Part shown: positions 33,847 through 43,433 of the stretch, piece by piece
Position numbering within the stretch: the stretch's first letter is position 1
Layout: every line of letters starts with the position of its first letter
Source of the DNA: Sinorhizobium sp. B11
GTDB lineage: Bacteria > Pseudomonadota > Alphaproteobacteria > Rhizobiales > Rhizobiaceae
Assembly: GCA_039725955.1 (NCBI GenBank)
Contig: CP091034.1
Location: 2,170,001 to 2,234,000 of the forward strand
DNA: 64,000 nucleotides
Direction: 5' to 3'
Program-made: the position numbers and the translations under genes
Notes under the pieces: model-generated
The model's database searches: none
What the model was told of the DNA's origin: nothing
What the model saw: the letters and a program-made list of their open reading frames with translations, nothing else

Positions 33847-34689
33847 CTACTCACGGTCGCCCCGCTTTTCCTGCGACATGAGCCGGCTGAGCGTGGCCGC
33901 CGGGATTGCATCGGCCGCATAGCCAAAGGTCCCGGATGATCTCACCTCCTCGGCCGCCCGCAGCAGTGCGCCGAGCGCCGCGCGAGCAAAGGATCCGCCC
34001 ACGCTCACGCGGCGCACGCCCGCCGCCGAGAGTTCGGCAACGCTATAGCGCGGCCCCTTCAGCCCCATGACCACATTGACGGGCTTGTCCACGGCAGCGC
34101 AGACGGTTCGGATGGCGTCGATATCAGGCAGGCCGGGTGCATAGAGCACATCGGCGCCGGCTGCCGAAAAGGCCTGCAGCCGCTTGATCGTGTCGTCGAG
34201 ATCGGGCCGCTCCCATAGAAAATTCTCTGCCCTCGCCGTCAGCAGGAAAGGCAGTTTCCGCGCCGCTTCTGCCGCCGCCTGGACCCGCTCGACGGCGTGC
34301 GAGAGATCGTAGATCGGCCTTGCCGGATCGCCTGTCGCATCTTCGATAGACCCACCGACCAGCCCCGCCGCAGCGGCCAGCCGGATCGTTTCGGCGCAGA
34401 TCTCAGGTTCTGCGCCGAACCCGTCCTCGAGATCGGCGGATACGGGAAGATCGCTCGCCCCGACGATCTCTGCGGCATTGTCGAGGATCTCGCCGCGTGT
34501 CAGGCTCGCAAAGGAATCCCGCTTGCCCTTCGAAAAGGCATAGCCAGCGCTGGTCGTCGCCAGGGCCTCGAAACCAAGGCCTGCCAGGATCCGCGCCGAG
34601 CCGGCATCCCATGGGTTCGGAATGACAAATGTCTCATCCCGATGATGCAGCGCCTTGAACCGCTCGAACTTCGTCTGTTGCTCCGCCAC
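33847..34689 (-). CDS. Isocitrate lyase/PEP-mutase superfamily protein
   Basis: A 280-residue TIM-barrel enzyme of the PEP mutase/2-methylisocitrate lyase group. It has IPNPWDAGSARI and the metal-binding SADLEDGFGAEPE (Asp/Glu pair). The lyase-specific KKCGH loop is absent (SFASLTRGE lies in that position), so true isocitrate lyase activity is unlikely; an oxaloacetate decarboxylase-like or mutase-like reaction is more probable. It stands alone, with an untranscribed gap to the ABC exporter upstream. Confidence 0.85.
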   Translation of the reverse strand: MAEQQTKFERFKALHHRDETFVIPNPWDAGSARILAGLGFEALATTSAGYAFSKGKRDSFASLTRGEILDNAAEIVGASDLPVSADLEDGFGAEPEICAETIRLAAAAGLVGGSIEDATGDPARPIYDLSHAVERVQAAAEAARKLPFLLTARAENFLWERPDLDDTIKRLQAFSAAGADVLYAPGLPDIDAIRTVCAAVDKPVNVVMGLKGPRYSVAELSAAGVRRVSVGGSFARAALGALLRAAEEVRSSGTFGYAADAIPAATLSRLMSQEKRGDRE

Positions 34690-34794
34690 GACTCTCCTCC
34701 TCCGCCTGTAACAGCGGGGTCAGACTAACAGTCGCGAACAAAATGTGAACAACTTTGTGCCGCCTGTACGGATTTTGCCGGTGGCGGTCCCCCG

Positions 34795-35552
34795 TCAGTT
34801 CCGCAGCCTGTACCCGGTCTTGAAGATCCACCCGAGCGTGCTCAGGCAAACCACCAGAAACAGCGAGATCATCCCGAGGCTGACCAGCGGGTTCACATCC
34901 GCAATCCCGTAAAAACTCCATCTGAAGCCACTGACCAGGTAGAGCACCGGGTTGAAATGGCTCACCGCCTGCCAGAAGGGCGGCAGCATGTTGATCGAGT
35001 AGAAGCTGCCGCCGAGGAAGGTCAGCGGTGGCACGACCAGCATGGGGATGAGGTTAAGCTGCTCGAAATTCGTCGCCCAGATGCCGATCATGAAGCCGAA
35101 CAGGCTGAAACTGATTGCCGTCAGTAGGAAGAACAGCACCATCATGAACGGGTGCTCGATGCGGACATCGACGAAGAGATTGGCGGTCAAGAGGATGATG
35201 ACGCCGATGATCAGGCCCTTGGTCGCCGCCGCCCCGACATAGCCGATCAATATTTCCGTCATTGCGACGGGCGCCGAGAGAATCTCGTAGATCGTACCGG
35301 TGAATTTCGGGAAATAGATGCCGAATGAGCCGTTGCCGATGCACTGGCCGAGCAGCGTCAGCATGATGAGGCCGGGCGTGATGAAGGCACCGTAGGAGAC
35401 GCCCTCAACCTCCTGGATGCGCGAACCCACGGCAGCGCCGAAGACGATGAAATAGAGCGAGGTGGAAATGACGGGCGAAATGACGCTCTGCAGCAGCGTG
35501 CGCCGCGTGCGCGACATCTCGAAATAATAGATCGACTTGATCGCCTCGAAGT

Positions 35553-35556
<4 letters not shown>
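34795..35556 (-). CDS. ABC-2 type exporter permease
   Basis: A 253-residue ABC-2 family permease with about six hydrophobic helices (QSVISPVISTSLYFIVFGA, YGAFITPGLIMLTLLGQCIG, and the C-terminal NPLVSLGMISLFLVVCLSTL). Like NodJ- and DrrB-type exporters it probably moves a lipid- or sugar-linked molecule. It overlaps the ATPase gene by 4 bp (ATGA), making a two-gene operon. Substrate unknown. Confidence 0.9.
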
Positions 35557-36479
<923 letters not shown>

Positions 36480-37051
36480 CGGGGCTCTTTGCGGATTTCG
36501 TGCGATTTCGGCCGCTATATAGCCCCTTTGTGAAAGTTTGACATCCCGGGCGGGCCGAACACTGAATTCACACCATCAGCCTATCCGCCGACAATGCCGG
36601 GACGCCCATCCACAGCGCAGATCGCACGAAGAAAAGAAAATCGTCTGCCGGATGCCCATGTCATCAAGCGGTGATGTTCGTCCTTCATAAGGAAGCCCGA
36701 GGACAGCACCGGTCTCCGCCCGCCGCCCACCCCTTTGCGGAGCCGCCCTCATGGCGATCTCGTTACGCCTTCTGCTGCCCTCGGCATTGCAGTGAAATTT
36801 ATTGTCAGTCACGAAATGCAAGGAACCGGCTCAGTATCCCCTGTTTAGCCGCGTTCGTCTAAGCCGGCCTTAGGCCGGCTTTCTTTTTTTTCAGCAGACG
36901 AGAAACAATGTCTCCGGCCCACGTTGTTTCGCTCCGGCGCACGAAAGGTTACTTTAAGGCGAAAAATAAACGGGTCGCCTGCCTGCCATTGCCGACCTAT
37001 TGTTGTTCTTCTCGGCCCCGCTTTTCGGGCCGCATTCTGATAGGATGAGCG
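36480..37051. other. 572-bp gap with orphan terminator; candidate small RNA
   Basis: No reading frame here looks coding. A strong rho-independent terminator reading rightward ends at 36890 (separate entry), but no plus-strand gene precedes it: both neighbours to the left are minus-strand. A TTGACA at 36538-36543 could be a -35 element, although the matching -10 is weak. Transcription from there would give a ~330-base RNA. The second part probably contains the promoter of the cyclase gene. Confidence 0.4.
36861..36890 (+). terminator. Strong rho-independent terminator without an upstream gene
   Basis: A 9-bp perfect stem AAGCCGGCC / GGCCGGCTT with a 3-base loop, followed by TCTTTTTTTT. The T tract lies on the right only, so it works for plus-strand transcription. 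It is about 160 bp before the cyclase gene. Confidence 0.8.
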
Positions 37052-38458
37052 ATGCCTGATATAGCCAACCGCGTCATGGCCGTGCGCCAGCATGTCGACG
37101 AAACCGTTGCCGCCGCGATGGCGCGTCTTATTGAGGAAGCGCCGGATTTTGGCCTGAACCGCGTCAATCCGTTGGCCTTTGCGCGCACGAACGGGCTCGA
37201 CGAGCAGGAGAGCATCGCCGCCTTCCTGCATGCCACCCAGCACGGCCTTTTCGAACTCTCCTGGAACGTCGTCTGCCAAAGCTGCGGCGGCGTGCTTTAT
37301 CAGGCGGAGTCGCTGCAGGGCATCGACCAGCATCACTATAATTGTTCCTTCTGTGCGCTCGATTGCGAACCGACGCTCGACGAAACCGTGGAGATCACCT
37401 TCACGGTCGACCCGCGCATCCGCCACATCGCCGCCCACGATCCCGACAGCCTGCCGCTCTGGGACTATACGCGGCAGATTTTCTGGAGTTCAGGCAGCGA
37501 TCTGCCCGAGCATCTTGCGCCCATCGTCAGCGAGGTCGTCCTAGACGCGTTCGAGATTGCGCCGGGTGCGCGCATGGGCCGCCAGCTTCAGATGCGCGAG
37601 GGCGTGGCGATCCTCTTCGATCCCGTGACGCACAGCTCGCGATTCCTGGAAGTGAGCGGCGAACCGGACGAGGGCCAGCGCCTGTCGATCGAGCTCGACG
37701 ATGCGCACCAGGCCGGCGAAACGCTGCATGTGGCACCGGGCCTTCTGATGCTCGATCTCGAAAACCGGACGAACCGGAGGACAATGCCGATCCTCTGGAT
37801 CGCCGGCAAGACGCTGGAAGCGATCCTGACGCGGCGTGTGCCAGTCCTGACCGCCAAGCGGCTGCTCACGCACCAGACTTTCCGGGATATCTACCGTACC
37901 AATGTTCTCGATCTCAACCAGCGCTTCAGGATCACCAGCCTGACCTTCCTGTTCACCGACCTGAAGGGATCGACCGAACTCTATGAGCGGATCGGCGACC
38001 TTGCCGCTTTCGATCTGGTACGCTCGCATTTCCAGCTCATGCATCAGGTCGTCTCCGCCCATGGCGGCGCGGTGGTCAAGACCATCGGCGATGCGATCAT
38101 GGCAACCTTTCCGACCCCGGCGCAGGGCGTGGCCGCCGCACTCGACATCCGCAAGGTGATCGATGAACTCAACCGGCGCGACAGTCGCGACGACCTGTTC
38201 CTGAAGGTCGGCCTGCACAGCGGCCCATGCCTTGCCGTGCTGATGAACGAGCGGCAGGATTATTTCGGTCAGACGGTCAATCTTGCCTCGCGCCTCCAGA
38301 CGATCGCCACCCCGGACATGATCTTTGCAACGACACCTGTGGTCGAGGATGAGGAAGCGCGCACGTTGCTTGCCGCGCGTGGTCGCAGCCTGCACGGCAC
38401 AACCGCTTTTCTACGGGGGCTCAGCGGCGAAATACCGGTCTACGGCATTCCTGCGTGA
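37052..38458 (+). CDS. DUF5939 adenylate/guanylate cyclase
   Basis: A 468-residue protein that makes cyclic nucleotides. The N-terminal ~270 residues match DUF5939 and include a zinc-ribbon-like set of cysteines (Cys75/78 in CQSCGG, Cys98/101 in CSFC). A class III cyclase domain follows from about 290: metal-binding Asp in FLFTDLKGSTELYE (Asp303), a second Asp in IGDAIMATFP, and the DYFGQTVNLASRLQ segment with Asn/Arg for the transition state. The presence of all these implies an active enzyme. The DUF5939 part may sense metal or redox state. Confidence 0.88.
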   Translation: MPDIANRVMAVRQHVDETVAAAMARLIEEAPDFGLNRVNPLAFARTNGLDEQESIAAFLHATQHGLFELSWNVVCQSCGGVLYQAESLQGIDQHHYNCSFCALDCEPTLDETVEITFTVDPRIRHIAAHDPDSLPLWDYTRQIFWSSGSDLPEHLAPIVSEVVLDAFEIAPGARMGRQLQMREGVAILFDPVTHSSRFLEVSGEPDEGQRLSIELDDAHQAGETLHVAPGLLMLDLENRTNRRTMPILWIAGKTLEAILTRRVPVLTAKRLLTHQTFRDIYRTNVLDLNQRFRITSLTFLFTDLKGSTELYERIGDLAAFDLVRSHFQLMHQVVSAHGGAVVKTIGDAIMATFPTPAQGVAAALDIRKVIDELNRRDSRDDLFLKVGLHSGPCLAVLMNERQDYFGQTVNLASRLQTIATPDMIFATTPVVEDEEARTLLAARGRSLHGTTAFLRGLSGEIPVYGIPA

Positions 38459-38469
38459 GGCTCGCGTCG

Positions 38470-38952
38470 TCAAAGATCCCGGTACATGACGAGCGCGTCG
38501 ACAAAGCCAAGGGTCGGATGCCGGAACGCCCCGGGCAGCCGGCCGACCACCTGAAAGTCGAGCGACTGCCACAGCCGCACCGCCCGCTCGTTGGAACTGA
38601 CGACGAAATTGAACTGCATGGCCCGGAAGCCGCGCTGGCGCGCATGGGCAAGCGAATGCTGGTGCATGATGCGCGCCACACCCTGCCCCGCCGCCGCGGG
38701 TGCCGTCATATATCCGCAGTTACAGACATGGTTGCCGCCGCCCGCTTGATTGGCCCTGATGTAATAGGTGCCGATAATGCTGCCGCCGTCATCGGCGACG
38801 AAGGTTTCCTTGCCGGGGTCGAGCCAGTAGTCGAGCGCATCGGCCTCGCTCATGTCGCGGTCGAGCGTATAGGTTTCGCCTGCCCGGATGACAGGTTCCA
38901 GGATCGTCCATATAGCGCTGCGGTCTTCCGCTCTGGCAGGTCGGATCAACAT
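38470..38952 (-). CDS. GNAT-family acetyltransferase
   Basis: A 160-residue N-acetyltransferase. The acetyl-CoA binding region is near GYMTAPAAAGQGVARIMHQH with the Q/GxxG pattern, and the C-terminal strand LDFQVVGRLPGAF is typical for RimJ/L- or phosphinothricin-acetyltransferase-like members. Start at 38952 (MLIRPARAED) is the natural choice. Substrate unknown. It is convergent with the cyclase gene, 11 bp away. Confidence 0.85.
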   Translation of the reverse strand: MLIRPARAEDRSAIWTILEPVIRAGETYTLDRDMSEADALDYWLDPGKETFVADDGGSIIGTYYIRANQAGGGNHVCNCGYMTAPAAAGQGVARIMHQHSLAHARQRGFRAMQFNFVVSSNERAVRLWQSLDFQVVGRLPGAFRHPTLGFVDALVMYRDL

Positions 38953-39045
38953 GGCCGGATGTTGGCATGAGCAGATGATGCTCCGCAACTGCGGCATGGT
39001 GCCTGCAGGGCTGCGGCGGAACAAGAAAACGTGACGGCAGATGCC

Positions 39046-39336
39046 TCAGTCGTGGATGCTGTCGAGGATATCGTCGAGAAGACGCTCGGCATAACGCATC
39101 GTTTCGAACTGCTCGTCCGGCGACAGCTTGTGCGCGACGCATTCCGCGCGGATGGCGGTCCTCAGCTTCGCCAGCAGGGCCGCCTGTTCATAGGGCGTGA
39201 ACGCGCTGTCGCGCACGGTGATCTTCGCGATCGTCTCCAATATCGCGATCCGCCCTTCCACCTGCCTCGCCGAGCCGACATAGTATGGGTGGTGCGACCT
39301 GAGGTTCCGGCGCGGGAATGTCACGACATTGCTCAT
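39046..39336 (-). CDS. Small hypothetical protein (96 aa)
   Basis: A 96-residue cytoplasmic protein starting MSNVVTFPRRN. It looks mostly helical (RIAILETIAKITVRDSA, AALLAKLRTAIRAE, MRYAERLLDDILDSI) and is strongly charged. I recognise no domain. A small protein on the same strand (39344-39580) starts upstream and stops seven bases before this start, so the two are one operon. The size and helical character hint at a regulatory or scaffold role, but there is no direct evidence. Confidence 0.65.
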   Translation of the reverse strand: MSNVVTFPRRNLRSHHPYYVGSARQVEGRIAILETIAKITVRDSAFTPYEQAALLAKLRTAIRAECVAHKLSPDEQFETMRYAERLLDDILDSIHD

Positions 39337-39343
39337 CGGCCGC

Positions 39344-39580
39344 TCACAGGGCCGGTGTCTTGAAATCGGAGCCTGACAGCGAGGTGTGCAGCTTGTATTC
39401 GCTGTCGGCACCCTGCCGGTAAAGGTCGATTGTCACACGCGCGAGTTCACGTGCCTCTGTGCAGTCGCGCGACAAGCCGCGTTCCGCGCAAAGTCTGTCG
39501 AAAGCCTTCTGCACGATCGCAAGCTCCACGGCACCGATCCAGCGGTCCGCAGGGGCATCCGTTCCGATCTTCGGTTGCAT
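39344..39580 (-). CDS. Small hypothetical protein (78 aa)
   Basis: A 78-residue protein (start MQPKIGTDAPADRW). It has a helical middle (IVQKAFDRLCAERGLSRDC then TEARELARVTIDLYRQG) and two cysteines. No domain recognised. Start at 39580 is preferred; GGAGGAGA lies just upstream on the coding strand. It is the first gene of a two-gene unit and lies before the respiratory block. Confidence 0.65.
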   Translation of the reverse strand: MQPKIGTDAPADRWIGAVELAIVQKAFDRLCAERGLSRDCTEARELARVTIDLYRQGADSEYKLHTSLSGSDFKTPAL

Positions 39581-39779
39581 GATCTCCTCCCGATCGCTCC
39601 ATAAAGATGCTGCCAAACGCACGAGGTGGCAGAGAGTTCCACACAAAAAACAGGACGCAAAAATATTCCTCGAGACCGCTCCGCAGGGCCGGAATCACGG
39701 CCTGCAAGCCAGCCCGCAGGCGCCTCGGAAGGAAAAACAAACGCCTTGAAACTTTCTGCGTTTTCCTTTCCCTGGCCCT

Positions 39780-40142
39780 CTACGGCCCGGCGCCAAAGAA
39801 GGCGAGCCGGGTGAAGATCGTATAGTCCGCTTCCGAAACCATCAGCGCCACGAAGACAAGCACCAGCAGCGGCGGCAGCAGGATGGCGTAGACCAGAGCC
39901 AACCGTTCCCAGGCCATGTGCATGAAGACGGCGACGATGAGCCCCGCCTTCAGCATCATGAAGAGCAGGATCAGCGTCCACCTGAGATGGCCCTGGATGC
40001 CGAGATAATCGACCATGTAGGAAAAGGCGCTGAGCACGAAAAGCAGGCCCCAGACCACCAGATAGAGCCGGATCGGGTGCTGCTGTCCGTGTTCCTGTGC
40101 CTGTACCGTCGGGCTTTGCGCATGTGCCGTTGTCTCGCTCAT
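39780..40142 (-). CDS. Cytochrome c oxidase subunit IV-like membrane protein
   Basis: A 120-residue protein with three hydrophobic helices (LYLVVWGLLFVLSAFSYMVD, LILLFMMLKAGLIVAVFMH, YAILLPPLLVLVFVALMV), matching the bacterial cytochrome c oxidase subunit IV (COX4_pro/caa3-type) family. It stabilises the oxidase complex. It closely follows coxP in the same operon, 7 bp downstream. Confidence 0.85.
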   Translation of the reverse strand: MSETTAHAQSPTVQAQEHGQQHPIRLYLVVWGLLFVLSAFSYMVDYLGIQGHLRWTLILLFMMLKAGLIVAVFMHMAWERLALVYAILLPPLLVLVFVALMVSEADYTIFTRLAFFGAGP

Positions 40143-40149
40143 GACGACC

Positions 40150-40869
40150 TCACCACAGATAGAAAAACGCGAAGATGAAGACCCAGACCAGGTCGACGAA
40201 GTGCCAGTAGAGGCCCATGATCTCGACGGCCTCGTAGCGGCCTTTCCGGCTGGTGAAGAAACCGCGCCGCTCCACATCGAAATCACCCCGCCAGACCTTG
40301 CGGGCAATGATGAGGAGGAAGATGACGCCGATGGTGACATGGGTGCCGTGAAAGCCCGTAATCATGAAGAAGGTCGAGCCGAACTGCGCCGCCCCCCATG
40401 GGTTTTCCCAGGGGCGCACACCTTCGGTGATCAGCTTCGTCCATTCGAAGGCCTGCATGCCGACGAAGGTTGCCCCGAGAAGCGCCGTCAGCAGCATCAG
40501 CGCCGCCGTCCTCCCGCGTTCGCGGCGGTAGCCGAAATTGACCGCCATCGCCATGGTGCCGCTGCTCGAGATCAGCACGAAGGTCATGATCGCGATCAGG
40601 ATCAGCGGAACGTCCTCGCCGCCGATATGCAGCGCGAAGACCTCGCTTGGATTGGGCCACGGGACCGGCGTCGACATGCGGGCGGTCATATAGGCGATCA
40701 GGAAACAGCCGAAGACGAAGGTGTCGCTGAGCAGAAAGATCCACATCATCGCCTTGCCCCAGGAGGCGGTCTTGAAGGCGCGCTGGTCCGAGCTGAAATC
40801 GGCCGCGACGCCCCGCAGGCCTGCTGGCCTGAGGCTTGTTTCGTCGTGTGTCCCGATAGTCTGTGCCAT
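40150..40869 (-). CDS. coxP: Cytochrome c oxidase subunit III (CoxP-like)
   Basis: A 239-residue subunit III with seven hydrophobic helices and the typical end GRYEAVEIMGLYWHFVDLVW. LTALLGATFVGMQAFEWTKL and FFMITGFHGTHVTIG (conserved His-Gly-x-His) match the family. Subunit III holds the proton-path and assembly lipids rather than haem. It is in the oxidase operon between CoxO and the subunit IV-like gene. The symbol follows the order coxM-N-O-P known from Bradyrhizobium. Confidence 0.85.
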   Translation of the reverse strand: MAQTIGTHDETSLRPAGLRGVAADFSSDQRAFKTASWGKAMMWIFLLSDTFVFGCFLIAYMTARMSTPVPWPNPSEVFALHIGGEDVPLILIAIMTFVLISSSGTMAMAVNFGYRRERGRTAALMLLTALLGATFVGMQAFEWTKLITEGVRPWENPWGAAQFGSTFFMITGFHGTHVTIGVIFLLIIARKVWRGDFDVERRGFFTSRKGRYEAVEIMGLYWHFVDLVWVFIFAFFYLW

Positions 40870-40895
40870 CTGCGCCTCCTGAGCAGCCCCTGGTT

Positions 40896-41615
40896 CTAGT
40901 TAAGCAATGTGCGGCAGAGATCGACGAAGTCATTCGCCCAGCCGGCAAAGAGCGCGAAAAGCAAAAGCCAGACGGCGAGCATGAAATGCGAATAGATGGC
41001 CGAGAGATCGACGCTGAGCTGCAGCCTGTCGGGTTGAACGTTGGCCGAAAATGCCCTGACCGTCGTATGTGCGAGCACGGCAAGCCCGCCGAGAATATGC
41101 AGGCCGTGCAGGCCGGTCAGCATGTAGAAGAAGCTGTTGGCGGGATTGTCGGCCAGCACATAGCCGGCTTCGGTCAGCTCCCGCCAAGCCTGGATCTGCC
41201 CGATCAGAAAGAAGACGGCAAGCGCAAGCCCGGTCACGAGCGCCGGCCGCAGGCTTTCCATGCGCCCATGCTGCGCTTCGCGTCTGGCCCATTGGAGCGC
41301 CGCACTGCTGAGCGCGAGCGCTGCGGTATTGATCCAGAGCAGCCGCGGAACCGGCATTCCCCACCAGTCGGCCGACGCCATGCGCATGAAATAGGCGCTG
41401 ACGGCGAGACTGAAGAGCGCGCCGACGACGCCGAGGAACACGAAGAGGCCGAGCTTGACCGCCGGCACCGGTGACTGCTGCCTGACGGTATCGTCATGCG
41501 CCGGCAGCTGCACAGACCCCGTTTCGAGCCATGGCTTCGAGGTCAGCCGCTGCCCGGAGAGCCACCAGATGATGATGACGGCCACCGCGGCAAGGAAGAT
41601 CAGCATGACGTTCAT
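40896..41615 (-). CDS. coxO: Second cytochrome c oxidase subunit III-like protein (CoxO)
   Basis: A 239-residue subunit III-type protein with several hydrophobic helices. GLHGLHILGG replaces the usual FHGxHVxxG pattern, and the end is LSAIYSHFMLAVWLLLFALF instead of the classical WHFVDxVW. It is more divergent than CoxP. Its ATG overlaps the end of the subunit I gene by 4 bp. Two subunit III genes in one operon is the characteristic coxMNOP arrangement. Confidence 0.82.
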   Translation of the reverse strand: MNVMLIFLAAVAVIIIWWLSGQRLTSKPWLETGSVQLPAHDDTVRQQSPVPAVKLGLFVFLGVVGALFSLAVSAYFMRMASADWWGMPVPRLLWINTAALALSSAALQWARREAQHGRMESLRPALVTGLALAVFFLIGQIQAWRELTEAGYVLADNPANSFFYMLTGLHGLHILGGLAVLAHTTVRAFSANVQPDRLQLSVDLSAIYSHFMLAVWLLLFALFAGWANDFVDLCRTLLN

Positions 41616-43381
41616 GCCGGAACCTCCCGTGTGACGCCGCCGCTTGCCGGCACATTCTGCGGAATGAAATCCTCCGCCGCTCCCGGCACGCTGTAATCAT
41701 AGGCCCAGCGATAGACGACAGGCAGTTCCTTGCCCCAGTTGCCATGCGCCGGCGGGGTCTGCGGCGTCTGCCATTCGAGCGTCGTCGCCCGCCACGGATT
41801 GCCACCCGCCTCCCTGCCCCGGAAAAGGCTCCAGACCAGGTTGAACAGGAAGACGATCTGTGCCGCCCCGACGATCAGCGCCATCACCGTTATGAAGACG
41901 TTCAGCGTATGGGCCGAGGGTGGAACGAAGGCCGTCTCCCCCATTTCGAAATAGCGGCGCGGCACGCCGAGCAGGCCGAGATAATGCATCGGGAAAAAGA
42001 TCGCATAGGTGCCGAGGAAGGTGATCCAGAAATGGATCCGGCCGAGCGTCTCGTCCAGCATGCGTCCCGTCACCTTCGGATACCAGTGATAGATCGCCCC
42101 GAAGATGACGAGGATCGGCGCAACACCCATGACCATGTGGAAATGCGCGACGACGAACATCGTATCCGACAGCGGTACGTCGACGACGACATTGCCGAGG
42201 AAAAGGCCCGTCAGGCCGCCATTGACGAAGGTAACGATGAAGGCGAGCGCAAAGAGCATCGGCAGCGTCAGGTGAATGTCGCCGCGCCAGAGCGTCAGCA
42301 CCCAGTTATAGACCTTGATCGCCGTCGGAACGGCGATGATCAGCGTCGTCGTGGCGAAGAAGAAGCCAAAGGCCGGGTTCATGCCGCTGACATACATGTG
42401 GTGCGCCCAGACGACGAAGCTCAAGGCTCCGATGATGACGATCGCCCAGACCATCATGCGGTAGCCGAATATGTTCTTGCGCGCATGCGTGCTGATCAGG
42501 TCCGAAACGATGCCGAAGGCCGGCAGCGCGACGATATAGACCTCCGGATGCCCGAAGAACCAGAACAGGTGCTGGAACAGGATCGGGCTTCCGCCGCCAT
42601 GCTTCAGCTGCTCGCCCATCTCGACGATGGCGGGCATGAAGAAGCTGGTGCCGAGCACGCGGTCGAACATCATCATCACGCAGGCGACGAAGAGGGCCGG
42701 AAAGGCCAGGAGCGCCATCACCGTCGCGGTGAAGATGCCCCAGACGGTGAGCGGCATGCGCATCAGCGTCATGCCGCGTGCCCGCCCCTGCAGCACCGTC
42801 ACCACATAGTTCAGGCCACCCATGGTGAAGCCGATGATGAAGACGATCAGCGAGCTGAGCATCAAGAGGATGCCCCAGTCCTTGCCGCCGGGCGTGCCCG
42901 ACAGGACGGATTGCGGCGGATAAAGCGTCCAGCCCGCCCCCGTCGGGCCGCCGGGTGCGAAGAAACCGGCGACCAGGATCAGCACCGCAAGCAGATAGAT
43001 CCAGTAGCTCAGCATGTTCGCGTATGGAAATACCATGTCGCGCGCGCCGACCATCAGCGGAATGAGGTAATTGCCGAAGCCGCCGAGGAAGAGCGCAGTG
43101 AGCAGATAGATCACCATGATCATACCGTGCATGGTGATGAACTGGTAATAATGATCGGCATCGATGAAGGAGAGAGCGCCGGGAAAGGCGAGCTGGATCC
43201 GCATCAGCCAGGAGAGCACCAGCGCCACCATGCCGATCGAGATGGCGGTCACCGAATATTGCACGGCTATGATCTTCGCATCCTGGCTGAACACATATTT
43301 CGTCCACCAGCTGTGCGGATGATAAAGCTCGACATCCTCGACTTCGGCGGATGGGATGCTGCCGGATGGAATCTCGACCAT
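41612..43381 (-). CDS. coxN: Cytochrome c oxidase subunit I (CoxN-like)
   Basis: A 589-residue haem-copper oxidase subunit I. Haem and CuB ligands are visible: MHGMIMVIYLL (low-spin haem His), FFGHPEVYIVALPAFG (CuB His with the cross-linked Tyr and the proton-path Glu), VWAHHMYVSGM (CuB His pair) and VVAHFHMVMGVAP (high-spin and low-spin haem His). About 12 helices. All functional residues look normal, so it should be an active aa3-type terminal oxidase. ATG at 43381 (MVEIPSGSIPSAEVED) fits the family. Confidence 0.93.
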   Translation of the reverse strand: MVEIPSGSIPSAEVEDVELYHPHSWWTKYVFSQDAKIIAVQYSVTAISIGMVALVLSWLMRIQLAFPGALSFIDADHYYQFITMHGMIMVIYLLTALFLGGFGNYLIPLMVGARDMVFPYANMLSYWIYLLAVLILVAGFFAPGGPTGAGWTLYPPQSVLSGTPGGKDWGILLMLSSLIVFIIGFTMGGLNYVVTVLQGRARGMTLMRMPLTVWGIFTATVMALLAFPALFVACVMMMFDRVLGTSFFMPAIVEMGEQLKHGGGSPILFQHLFWFFGHPEVYIVALPAFGIVSDLISTHARKNIFGYRMMVWAIVIIGALSFVVWAHHMYVSGMNPAFGFFFATTTLIIAVPTAIKVYNWVLTLWRGDIHLTLPMLFALAFIVTFVNGGLTGLFLGNVVVDVPLSDTMFVVAHFHMVMGVAPILVIFGAIYHWYPKVTGRMLDETLGRIHFWITFLGTYAIFFPMHYLGLLGVPRRYFEMGETAFVPPSAHTLNVFITVMALIVGAAQIVFLFNLVWSLFRGREAGGNPWRATTLEWQTPQTPPAHGNWGKELPVVYRWAYDYSVPGAAEDFIPQNVPASGGVTREVPA

Positions 43382-43433
43382 GATCTCTCTTCCCTTCCTT
43401 TCCCGATGCGGCCTCCGGCCGTCATCCGCCGCC

